12,153 bases of DNA from CAZWUZ01 sp964637655 [NCBI: uncultured bacterium] (GTDB taxonomy: Bacteria; DAOPZR01). Made by a program: the position numbers and the translations under genes. The DNA is taken from positions 1 through 12,153 of the forward strand of contig CAZWUZ010000100.1 of assembly GCA_964637655.1 (NCBI GenBank), read 5' to 3'. Positions within the stretch are counted from its first letter, which is position 1; each line of letters starts with the position of its first letter. Below are positions 6,053 to 12,153 of the stretch, one piece after another. The notes beneath the pieces were generated by a model. The model worked only from the letters and a program-made list of their open reading frames with translations, was not told the DNA's origin and made no database searches.

Positions 6053-7456
6053 ATGACAGTGAAGAGCATGGCGGCGGGGACGCGCAAAAAAATCGTCCTC
6101 ATCAAGCCGTATAACCTCAGTGACCACATCCAGCCCTCCATCGGGCTGGGGATGCTTGCCACTGCGGTGCGAGACGCGCACGACGTGGTGATTGTCGACG
6201 GCATACGCGACCGGCTCATGCCCGAACAGATGGGCGAGGTTATCGCGCGCTATCAGCCCGATGTTATCGGCTGGCAGCTTTACACCTTCGACCTGCAGGT
6301 GGTGCGTGCCGCCATCCACGAGACGAAGAAGATCAACCCGGCGATTGTCACCCTTGTCGGCGGCCCGCACCCCTCGACCATCCCCGAAGAGACGCTCACC
6401 TTCATCGGCCCGGAACTCGACTTCGCGTTTGCAGGTGAGGCGGAGACGGGACTGCGGAAATTCCTTGATGGCGTCCCGGCCGCGGACGTGCCCGGGCTCA
6501 TCTGGCGCGATGGCGACAGCGTGCGGGTCAACGAGCGCGTGTTTGTCGAGGACCTCGATGCGCTCGGACGCCCCGCCTGGGATCTGATCAAACCGGAGAC
6601 CTACCCCGAAGCGCAGCACGGGGCGTTTTTCGAGAAGTTTCCCATCGCCCCCATCATGGTGACCCGCGGCTGCCCGTTCCACTGCACCTTCTGCTCGGGC
6701 TACCTCGTTTCGGGGCATAAGGTGCGCTTCCGCAGCGTAGCGCATGTGCTCGATGAGATCCAGTACCTCTACCATGAGCGCGGCATCCGCGAATTCCATA
6801 TCGTTGACGACAATTTCACCATCCGCAAAACGTATGTCATGGAGTTCCTGCGCGGTCTCAAGGCACTCAACCTCGACCTGTCGTGGGCGACACCCAACGG
6901 TGTGCGCATGGATACGCTCGACGACGAGATGCTCGCGCTGATGAAAGAAACAGGCCTGTACCTCATCTCGCTGGGAATCGAGTCGGGGAGCGACCGCATC
7001 CTCGAACTGATGCGCAAGTCGCTGACCGTGGCGAAAACGCGCGAGGCGGTGGCGATGATCCACCGGCACGGCATTGCCATCGCCGGCTTCTTCATCCTCG
7101 GCTTCCCGGGGGAGACGCGGGAGGACATGGAAGCGACGGTCAAACTGTCGCTGGAACTCCCGCTGGTGCGCGCCAACTATTTCACCTATCTCCCCTTCCC
7201 CGGGACGGAAAGCTACCGCCTGCTGGAGGAGTCGGGCGAACTGGCCGCGGTCGACTGGCAGCGGTTCTTTTTCATGAATGCCGCCTATACGCCGCAGGGC
7301 TTCACTCGTGACGAAATCAAGAACATCCAGCGCAGCGCGTTTATGCGTTTCTACCTGCGCCCGACTATTTTTGTCCGCAATGTCATGGGCATCAAATCGT
7401 TGCGGCATTTCGGGTTTCTGCTCAAGCGGTTCTGGCACTGGGTGGTCATGAAATAG
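6053..7456 (+). CDS. B12-binding-domain radical SAM protein
   Basis: The 467-residue protein has an N-terminal cobalamin-binding-type domain (about 10-150: KIVLIKPYN, SIGLGMLATAVRD, PDVIGWQLYTFDLQVVRAAI, LVGGPHPSTIPEE, DFAFAGEAETGLRKFL). A radical SAM core follows, with C207-x3-C211-x2-C214 (VTRGCPFHCTFC), FHIVDDNFT, LISLGIESGSDRILELMRK, GFFILGFPGETREDM and YFTYLPFPGTESY. This is the architecture of BchE/HpnJ/HpnP-like methylases and related enzymes. The B12 domain lacks a D-x-H-x-x-G motif, as is usual for this class. The chemistry could be methylation or another radical rearrangement; the substrate is unknown. The ATG at 6053 is supported by the promoter just upstream, and an ATG at 6068 is an alternative. 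The gene starts after the cysC repeat and is followed by a tiny lysine-rich gene. Confidence 0.9.
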   Translation: MTVKSMAAGTRKKIVLIKPYNLSDHIQPSIGLGMLATAVRDAHDVVIVDGIRDRLMPEQMGEVIARYQPDVIGWQLYTFDLQVVRAAIHETKKINPAIVTLVGGPHPSTIPEETLTFIGPELDFAFAGEAETGLRKFLDGVPAADVPGLIWRDGDSVRVNERVFVEDLDALGRPAWDLIKPETYPEAQHGAFFEKFPIAPIMVTRGCPFHCTFCSGYLVSGHKVRFRSVAHVLDEIQYLYHERGIREFHIVDDNFTIRKTYVMEFLRGLKALNLDLSWATPNGVRMDTLDDEMLALMKETGLYLISLGIESGSDRILELMRKSLTVAKTREAVAMIHRHGIAIAGFFILGFPGETREDMEATVKLSLELPLVRANYFTYLPFPGTESYRLLEESGELAAVDWQRFFFMNAAYTPQGFTRDEIKNIQRSAFMRFYLRPTIFVRNVMGIKSLRHFGFLLKRFWHWVVMK

Positions 7457-7457
7457 A

Positions 7458-7475
7458 CGGCGGCGATGACCGCCG
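7458..7475. other. Small hairpin between radical SAM gene and lysine-rich gene
   Basis: CGGCGG-CGATGA-CCGCCG forms a 6-bp stem just after the TAG at 7454-7456. It has no U-tract, so it is more likely an mRNA-processing or stability hairpin than a terminator. It leaves the Shine-Dalgarno of the next gene unpaired. Confidence 0.35.
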
Positions 7476-7503
7476 CACACCATACGCAACGGAGGGATGA
7501 GCG

Positions 7504-7608
7504 ATGGCAAACAAGGAGCAGGTCAACAAGAAGGAAACGAAGAAGGCCCCGAAGTTGTCGCTGAAAGAGAAGCGGGCGGCCAAGAAGGCGAAGAAGTTCG
7601 GTATCTAA
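7504..7608 (+). CDS. Unrecognised 34-residue lysine-rich protein
   Basis: A strong GGAGGG lies 7 nt before an ATG that opens 34 codons: it starts MANKEQVNKKETKK and ends KEKRAAKKAKKFGI. Twelve of 34 residues are lysine, plus one arginine, against three glutamates, so the product is strongly basic and probably helical in its second half, with no membrane segment or cysteine. The coding sequence is followed at 36 nt by a strong terminator, so it ends the transcript that includes the B12 radical SAM gene 47 nt upstream. I do not recognise the family. The composition suits a nucleic-acid- or ribosome-binding peptide. A radical SAM substrate is possible from position, but there is no leader/core pattern. 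Confidence 0.7.
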   Translation: MANKEQVNKKETKKAPKLSLKEKRAAKKAKKFGI

Positions 7609-7643
7609 CCTGTTTGTAGTTCAGCGCTTGAGTCAGCAGAAAC

Positions 7644-7678
7644 ACGGCCGCAGGTCCCATCCTGCGGCCGTTCTTTTA
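7644..7678 (+). terminator. Rho-independent terminator
   Basis: ACGGCCGCAGG (7644-7654), loop TCCCAT, then CCTGCGGCCGT (7661-7671) form a perfect 11-bp GC-rich stem followed by TTCTTTTA. It closes the transcript of the lysine-rich gene and directly precedes the MITE-like element. Confidence 0.93.
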
Positions 7679-7680
7679 GT

Positions 7681-7822
7681 GGGGACAGGTGTTTACAAAT
7701 TAACAAACTCCTGTACAAGTGCCGTATAACGCGTCTAGAGCGGTTGGCAGAGGGCAAAACCCGTATAAAGCGCTTATAACCACTCTATACGAAAGTTAGT
7801 TAATTTGTAAACACCTGTCCCC
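7681..7822. mobile_element. MITE-like element with 29-bp terminal inverted repeats
   Basis: The 142-bp element has terminal inverted repeats beginning GGGGACAGGTGTTTACAAAT. The outer 24 bp (7681-7704 and 7799-7822) match perfectly, and 28 of 29 bp match when extended to 7709 and 7794. A second inner inverted pair (7732-7745 with 7778-7791, 12 of 14) lets the whole element fold into a long cruciform. A direct repeat CCGTATAA-x-GCG occurs at 7722-7733 and 7761-7772. The interior is AT-richer than the flanks and codes for nothing. No clear target-site duplication is seen and no transposase lies in the window, so movement would need a transposase elsewhere. It sits in the gap 7609-8107, between the terminator and the flagellin promoter. 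Confidence 0.8.
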
Positions 7823-7837
7823 ATGGTTATGGGGGGG

Positions 7838-7865
7838 TCAAGTTTGCGGGATGCCTTGCCGATAA
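7838..7865 (+). promoter_or_regulatory. Sigma28 (FliA) flagellar promoter
   Basis: TCAAGTTT (7838-7845), 12 nt, then GCCGATAA (7858-7865) matches the flagellar consensus TAAAGTTT-N11-GCCGATAA, with a perfect -10 and one -35 mismatch. It predicts a start near 7872 and drives the flagellin gene as a late flagellar transcript. It begins only 15 bp after the MITE-like element ends. Confidence 0.85.
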
Positions 7866-7871
7866 GCGTGA

Positions 7872-8107
7872 TAGACGCCGCTGAAAGGCGGCCGGCAGTG
7901 CGGAACATGGATGTTCCGCTGCGATAGCCCACGGACGGGTAGGAAACGTCAAAACGCTCCCCGGTGTGAACCGGCGGGGCTTTCGGGCCGCAGACGGGCA
8001 TCCCGTGGCGGCCCTTGTTGTCGCCATCGCTTCCCACGCCGCAAGCGGGGACGGGCGGCCATGCCAGTATCCGCCACTACAACCGCATATTGCCGGGGCC
8101 AGCGCTG
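7872..8107 (+). other. Long structured 5' leader of the flagellin mRNA
   Basis: About 235 nt separate the predicted sigma28 start from the flagellin ATG, and no credible gene lies in them. Stems are visible at 7877-7892 (GCCGC/GCGGC) and at 7900-7919 (GCGGAACA-TGGA-TGTTCCGC, perfect 8 bp, extended by GCA/TGC across a bulge). A CCGG-TGTGAA-CCGG hairpin lies near 7970-7983. I could not match it to a cyclic-di-GMP or other riboswitch: the GEMM signatures are absent. It may be a regulatory leader or a stability element. Confidence 0.5.
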
Positions 8108-11100
8108 ATGCAGATCCGCAACAACGTCGGGGCCATGTTTGCCGCGCATCAGCTGGCGAACGCGGACAAGGCGCTGGCGGGGACGCTCAAGCAGCTGAGC
8201 AGCGGTCTGCGCATCCATTCCGGCGGCGACGACGCCGCGGGGCTGGCGGTGTCGGAAAAAATCCGCACGCAGGTGTTCGGGTCTGACCAGGCGCGGCGCA
8301 ACGTGCGCGACGCGGTGTCGCTGATGCAGACCACCGAAGCGGCGCTCGAAGAGACCTACCACATGGTCCAGCGTATGCGCGTGCTGGCCATCCAGTCGGC
8401 CAACGGCACGCTGACCGACGATGACCGCGCCCTGCTGCAGCTCGAGGTGCGCGGGTTGATGACGGAGATCGACCGCATCGCGCTCGGGGTCGACTGGAAC
8501 GGGCGGCGCCCGCTGGAAACCTATCTGGAAAACATCACCCCGGTGCCGACCAACGCGGTCGAGACCGGCTACCTCGTCGGCGAACTGGCGGAGGGGATCC
8601 ACCGGGTCGACATGCTGCAGGCGGCGGAGCGGCATATCATCGAGACGCGCCTGCCGTGGGAGGTCATCCACGAACGCGACACCTTCCTGCAGCATAGCGC
8701 GGCGAGCGGCACCCCGACGTACAACACCGGGCAGATCGATTTCCACGCCGCCATCGACGACAAAACGCAGGTCGGCATCCTCGATGAGGTCTGGTCGGTC
8801 GAACGCGCCGGGGCGGAATTCCTGCTCGACGACGAAACCACCGCGCAGCCGGAATGGACCTGGTTAGACGACGCCACCGGCGGCATTCTGGTTATCCCGG
8901 GGACGAGTGCCACCAACAGCGCCATCGAATTCGACAGTTTCGTCGATCCCGCGCGGCAGGCGGCGTTTACTTTCAATATCGAGAACGCGGCAGACGGCAC
9001 CGCGACCACGCTCCCCATCCGCAACGGCTCGGTGGTCATCCGCGACGGCGACGGCAACGCGCAGAATATCGTCGCGGGGAGCACGTTCTACAATACCGAC
9101 ACGGACATGGCCGGGGAAACGCTGGCCACCGGCGGCTGGGCTTTCGGTTTTACCGACTGGCAGACCGCTACCGACGAGGTGGTGGCAGCGACCGGTCCCT
9201 GGACGTTCACCACCGCCAACAACGGGTACGACCTGGTGTTCAACGGGGCGCTGCCGGTAACGCAGGATAACGCGCAGGTGTTCAACGCCGGGCAGGCGCC
9301 CTCGACGCAGACCGGCTACACGAAGAACGTGGTGAGCGGGGCACTGCAGGCGTTCGTCGCGACCGCGGACGACACGGTCTCGGTGCGCAATGGGGTGACC
9401 AACGAACTGGCGGTCAGCGCGGTGCGCTACTGGGGCGAAGACGTGGCGGGCGAGGCCATCGCGCTGGCTGACACGACCGGGCTGCCTGATGACCGAGGCA
9501 CGTTCAACCTCGCCAATACGAACATCAGCAATGCCGCGCAGACCGGGCTGGGCGTCGCCGGCGGCAGCACTTCGGTCGCCTTTACCGGCGGCGTACTGAC
9601 CAATGCGGTGGCGGGTCAGGCGCAGGTGCTCAATGACGGCGACTACTACGTCAACCACACAACCGGCGAAGTGACCTACAAACTGACCACCGGGGCGGCG
9701 GCGGAGAGCGCAAACTACGCGCATCGCCGCGATTTTGCCATCCCCGCGGAACTCGGGGCCTACGACGAGGCGAACGGCGATTTTACCATGGCGGGCGGCT
9801 CGTTCAGCGCGGGTGACACCGTCTACGTGAGCTACAGCTACACGAACGGAGTGACCCTCAATGCCCCGTCGCGCAACGGCGGCACCATCGATTTGATCGG
9901 GGCCAACGCGGTGACTGACGGCGGCGGCCCGCTGGTCAACGGGGCCGACTACTCGTACAACAACGCCACCGGCGTGCTCACCTACCTGACGGACAACGCC
10001 GGCGGCCTGCAGGTCGACTATGACTATAACGTCGGCTACAGCATCACGGGTGCCACCATCAATGCCGCCACCGGCGCCATCGCGTTGAGCGGGGCGCAGA
10101 ACGCGGGCCGGCCGGCGCTCGATGCCGGTGGTACGGTGCGGGTCGACTACCGCTGGCAGGACGACCAGGCGAACTTCATCACGCTGGCGGCGCCAAGTTC
10201 CTACGGCGGCAACAAGATGGTCAAGAGCGTCACGGTCAACGGGCTGCCGGGCGGAGTGAACGTCACCGGGTTCAACGCCGCGACCGGCGTGGTCACCTTC
10301 GACGGTATCGTCGACCCGGGAACCATCAGCGTCGACTACACCTACCGCGCCCGCTACACGGTAAGCAGCATCGATTATATCAACGGCACGGTGAGCGTAG
10401 CCAATCCGGGGCTCAACACCCCCGACCCGACCTCCGCCGACAACCTGACCGATTACACTTTCGACTACGACTGGTACCACACGGTGCGCATCGGCTACTA
10501 CCAGCTCGATGCCTACCCGATGAACGAGGACGGCTTCTACGTCGCGCGCGACCTGAACGGTGACGGGGTCTTCGGCGAAGGTGACGTGAACCTGGCGGCA
10601 GGGACCGACCCCGGCGAATACATCCGCGACCTCGGCGGCATCCGGCTCAACGGGCAGGCGCTGGTCGACCCCGACCCCGACTATGACGGGGTGATGGAGA
10701 ACCAGGCGATCGGCATCGACTACATCCGTGACGTGCCGCAGACCATCGACACCAATCCGGGCGGTCAACTCGACCGCTCGCTGACCACCATCGGGGAGCG
10801 GGTGCCGACGGTGCCCGGCGACGCCGGCAACAACGACGGGCTGTTCAACGATTTCTGGGGCACGGACATGCTCGCGTTCACCTGTGACGGGGTGCGGGTG
10901 GACGTGCAGGTACACGGCACCGACACGGTGGCTGACCTCATTGGCCGCATCAACGCGCGCGCGGACGAGGAAGGGTGCAAAATAACCGCCGAGTTCAACG
11001 ACGACACGCAGCAGCTGCGTATCTTCGCTGATGAAGAGGGAACGCGCTACCGCATCACGGTCAACGACGAGACGTTCGGGCCCGAGGACCTCGCGGGCAA

Positions 11101-11689
11101 CCCGAAGAGTTCGCTCAACTTCACCACCGTGCAGGAACCGGTCAACCCGGTCGTGCGCGTCACCACCGCGCAGGGTGCGGTCTCGACGCGCACCAGCGAT
11201 AGCAACTACTTCGACGTGACGAACTCGGGGATCGCCGGCGCGGCCTTCAACCTGGCGGACGAGGCGGAGGCGGGCTGGGAGGCGTGGCTGCGCCTGAATG
11301 CGGTGACCTTCCATATCGGGGCCAATGCCGACCAGATCAAGGACGTCAACTTCCGCGACATGCAGGCGTCCTCGCTGACGGTCGACCGCATGGACGTCAG
11401 CACGCAGGCGGGGGCGGAAGCGTCCATCGCGGTCGCGGACACCGCGCTGCGCATCGTCGGCGATTACCGCTCGTTTCTCGGCGCGGTGCAGCAGACGCTG
11501 GAGGCGCGCAGCAATTTCCTCGGGGTGGCGGGCGAGCAGCAGTCGTCCGCCGACGCGCGCATCCGCGACGTCGATATCGGCGAAGCGGTGATGCGACAGA
11601 CGAAGGGGCAGATCATGGTGCAATCGACGCAGGCGTTTCTCGCGCAGGCGAACGTGAAGGCGGAAGCCGTGCTCCGCCTGCTCGGCTGA
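8108..11689 (+). CDS. fliC: Giant flagellin
   Basis: The 1193-residue protein has normal flagellin ends. The N-terminus (1-140) reads MQIRNNVGAMFAAHQLANAD, LKQLSSGLRIHSGGDDAAGL, AVSEKIRTQV and LAIQSANGTLTDDDR. The C-terminus (about 1065-1193) has FHIGANADQ and ADARIRDVDIGEAVMRQTKG, ending in FLAQANVKAEAVLRLLG. These form the coiled D0/D1 core of the filament. The intervening 900 or so residues are far longer than in usual 270-550-residue flagellins. They include beta-rich repeats (510-795), a dockerin-like loop DLNGDGVFGEGD (815-826) and a region near 921-985 resembling the flagellin IN motif. The protein has exactly two cysteines, 926 and 957. It lacks a signal peptide, as expected for type III export. 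The ATG at 8108 has only a weak GGGG upstream. A sigma28 promoter lies 235 nt upstream. Confidence 0.93.
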   Translation: MQIRNNVGAMFAAHQLANADKALAGTLKQLSSGLRIHSGGDDAAGLAVSEKIRTQVFGSDQARRNVRDAVSLMQTTEAALEETYHMVQRMRVLAIQSANGTLTDDDRALLQLEVRGLMTEIDRIALGVDWNGRRPLETYLENITPVPTNAVETGYLVGELAEGIHRVDMLQAAERHIIETRLPWEVIHERDTFLQHSAASGTPTYNTGQIDFHAAIDDKTQVGILDEVWSVERAGAEFLLDDETTAQPEWTWLDDATGGILVIPGTSATNSAIEFDSFVDPARQAAFTFNIENAADGTATTLPIRNGSVVIRDGDGNAQNIVAGSTFYNTDTDMAGETLATGGWAFGFTDWQTATDEVVAATGPWTFTTANNGYDLVFNGALPVTQDNAQVFNAGQAPSTQTGYTKNVVSGALQAFVATADDTVSVRNGVTNELAVSAVRYWGEDVAGEAIALADTTGLPDDRGTFNLANTNISNAAQTGLGVAGGSTSVAFTGGVLTNAVAGQAQVLNDGDYYVNHTTGEVTYKLTTGAAAESANYAHRRDFAIPAELGAYDEANGDFTMAGGSFSAGDTVYVSYSYTNGVTLNAPSRNGGTIDLIGANAVTDGGGPLVNGADYSYNNATGVLTYLTDNAGGLQVDYDYNVGYSITGATINAATGAIALSGAQNAGRPALDAGGTVRVDYRWQDDQANFITLAAPSSYGGNKMVKSVTVNGLPGGVNVTGFNAATGVVTFDGIVDPGTISVDYTYRARYTVSSIDYINGTVSVANPGLNTPDPTSADNLTDYTFDYDWYHTVRIGYYQLDAYPMNEDGFYVARDLNGDGVFGEGDVNLAAGTDPGEYIRDLGGIRLNGQALVDPDPDYDGVMENQAIGIDYIRDVPQTIDTNPGGQLDRSLTTIGERVPTVPGDAGNNDGLFNDFWGTDMLAFTCDGVRVDVQVHGTDTVADLIGRINARADEEGCKITAEFNDDTQQLRIFADEEGTRYRITVNDETFGPEDLAGNPKSSLNFTTVQEPVNPVVRVTTAQGAVSTRTSDSNYFDVTNSGIAGAAFNLADEAEAGWEAWLRLNAVTFHIGANADQIKDVNFRDMQASSLTVDRMDVSTQAGAEASIAVADTALRIVGDYRSFLGAVQQTLEARSNFLGVAGEQQSSADARIRDVDIGEAVMRQTKGQIMVQSTQAFLAQANVKAEAVLRLLG
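9635..10490 (+). repeat. Degenerate beta-strand repeats within the flagellin
   Basis: At least five units of about 35-65 residues recur at protein level (residues 510-795). They are built from an N-x-x-T/N-G-x-[VL]-T/x strand, a glycine turn and a closing V-D-Y-x-Y-type strand. Examples are NHTTGEVTYK, DEANGDFTMAGGS followed by VYVSYSY, NNATGVLTYL followed by LQVDYDY, NAATGAIALSG followed by VRVDYRW, and NAATGVVTFDG followed by ISVDYTY. DNA-level identity is low, so the copies are old. They resemble Ig-like or adhesin-type repeats and would form surface-exposed domains on the filament. Confidence 0.65.
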
Positions 11690-11694
11690 CGGCG

Positions 11695-12153
11695 ATGGAC
11701 GCACGCTGGCAGCGCGCGGGCGATACGGCGCTGCGCGCGGCGCGGCGCCACCTGCGCCTGACCGCGGTCCTGCTCTATGCCCCGCTGGCCCTGCTCGCCC
11801 TCGCCTGGACGGGCCTGCAGGGGCGTGACAGCATTTTTACCGGGCCGGTCATCGACACGGGCGGCCTGCTTCCCGCGCTGGTCTTCGGCGGTTTTGCCGG
11901 CTGGGTGCTGGCGCTGGCGAGTGACTGGTGCACGAAGCGGTTCGCGTGGTCGCGGACGCTCGAAGGTGAATTCGCCGCTTCGCTCGGGCCGCTGGCGACG
12001 TTTGACTGCTGGTGGCTGGCGCTGTGGAGCGCGCTGGCAGACTTTATGGTGCGCAACGAACTCGACACCATGGTCGGCTGTGCCAGCATTCCCATGCTTC
12101 ACAACGGCGTGGTCAGTGGCGATGCGGCCGCCAGCATCTGGCAGCAAGTGCGC
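11695..12153 (+). CDS. Membrane protein, possibly a degenerate CPBP-family member, N-terminal part
   Basis: The frame opens at an ATG 5 nt after the flagellin stop and runs 153 codons to the window edge without a stop, so it is truncated. Hydrophobic helices lie near residues 20-42, 54-75 and 98-116. EGEFAASLGPLATFDCWWLA, then LWSALADFMVRNEL, and later SIPMLHNGV, follow the layout of CPBP intramembrane proteases (EExxxR then FxxxH). Here the EE pair is replaced by AD while R and H remain, so it may be inactive or a distant relative. No good Shine-Dalgarno is seen; the tight spacing suggests co-expression with the flagellin. The family assignment is tentative. Confidence 0.55.
   Translation, partial: MDARWQRAGDTALRAARRHLRLTAVLLYAPLALLALAWTGLQGRDSIFTGPVIDTGGLLPALVFGGFAGWVLALASDWCTKRFAWSRTLEGEFAASLGPLATFDCWWLALWSALADFMVRNELDTMVGCASIPMLHNGVVSGDAAASIWQQVR

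Noticed and set aside
5909-7510. Minus-strand open frame of 533 codons opposite the B12 radical SAM gene
   Set aside because: The plus strand has full-length family motifs; the minus frame shows none and has no ribosome binding site.
7504-7608. The lysine-rich peptide as a RiPP precursor for the upstream radical SAM enzyme
   Set aside because: It has no leader/core division, no cysteine, and no repeated core motif, and the upstream enzyme is B12-type without a peptide-recognition domain; kept only as a weak possibility.
7872-8107. Cyclic-di-GMP (GEMM) riboswitch in the flagellin leader
   Set aside because: The leader has hairpins but not the conserved GGGCAAACC or GACGCAAAGCC segments expected for that class.
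8864-11704. Minus-strand open frame of 946 codons opposite the flagellin
   Set aside because: The translation is R/V/H/D-rich without recognisable domains and mirrors the codon bias of the flagellin; it is a shadow frame.

Overview
The window is a GC-rich (roughly 60-65% by eye), gene-dense stretch of a motile bacterium. It carries a sigma28-type flagellar promoter, a flagellin with normal bacterial termini, good GGAGG-type Shine-Dalgarno sites and a Rho-independent terminator. The flagellin ends (a GDDAAGLAVSEK-type N-terminus and a FHIGAN-type motif before the C-terminal helices) recall FlaB-like flagellins of spirochaetes. The rest of the gene content is typical of poorly cultured environmental lineages, so I do not fix a phylum. 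No rRNA, tRNA or CRISPR array is visible.

Layout. At the left edge a minus-strand gene for a cobalamin-binding-type radical SAM protein runs out of the window. It is separated by a repeat-rich spacer from a plus-strand group: a radical SAM protein with a SPASM-like cysteine tail, a DUF72 (YecE-like) protein and a small DUF4926-like protein. A 132-bp block of three 44-bp hairpin units follows. Next is a divergent pair, a minus-strand PilZ-like protein and a plus-strand alkaline-phosphatase-superfamily phosphodiesterase/sulfatase-like enzyme. A Phd/PIN (VapC-like) toxin-antitoxin module sits between that enzyme and an adenylylsulfate kinase (cysC). After another dispersed hairpin repeat come a full B12-binding radical SAM protein and a 34-residue lysine-rich protein closed by a strong terminator.

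Right part. A 142-bp MITE-like element with near-perfect 29-bp terminal inverted repeats ends 15 bp before a sigma28 promoter. The promoter feeds a structured leader of about 235 nt and a giant flagellin of 1193 residues. The flagellin's central region has degenerate beta-strand repeats, a dockerin-like calcium loop and exactly two cysteines. A membrane protein resembling a catalytically degenerate CPBP protease starts 5 nt after the flagellin stop and runs off the right edge.

How it fits together. The AP-superfamily enzyme, cysC and the radical SAM enzymes could act on a sulfated or phospho-diester-linked metabolite or envelope component, but this is inference from adjacency. A recurring signal is that three operon-leading genes have a sigma70-like promoter whose -10 box ends exactly 6 nt before the ATG and no Shine-Dalgarno. 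A fourth shows nearly the same arrangement. This predicts leaderless mRNAs alongside clearly Shine-Dalgarno-led genes.
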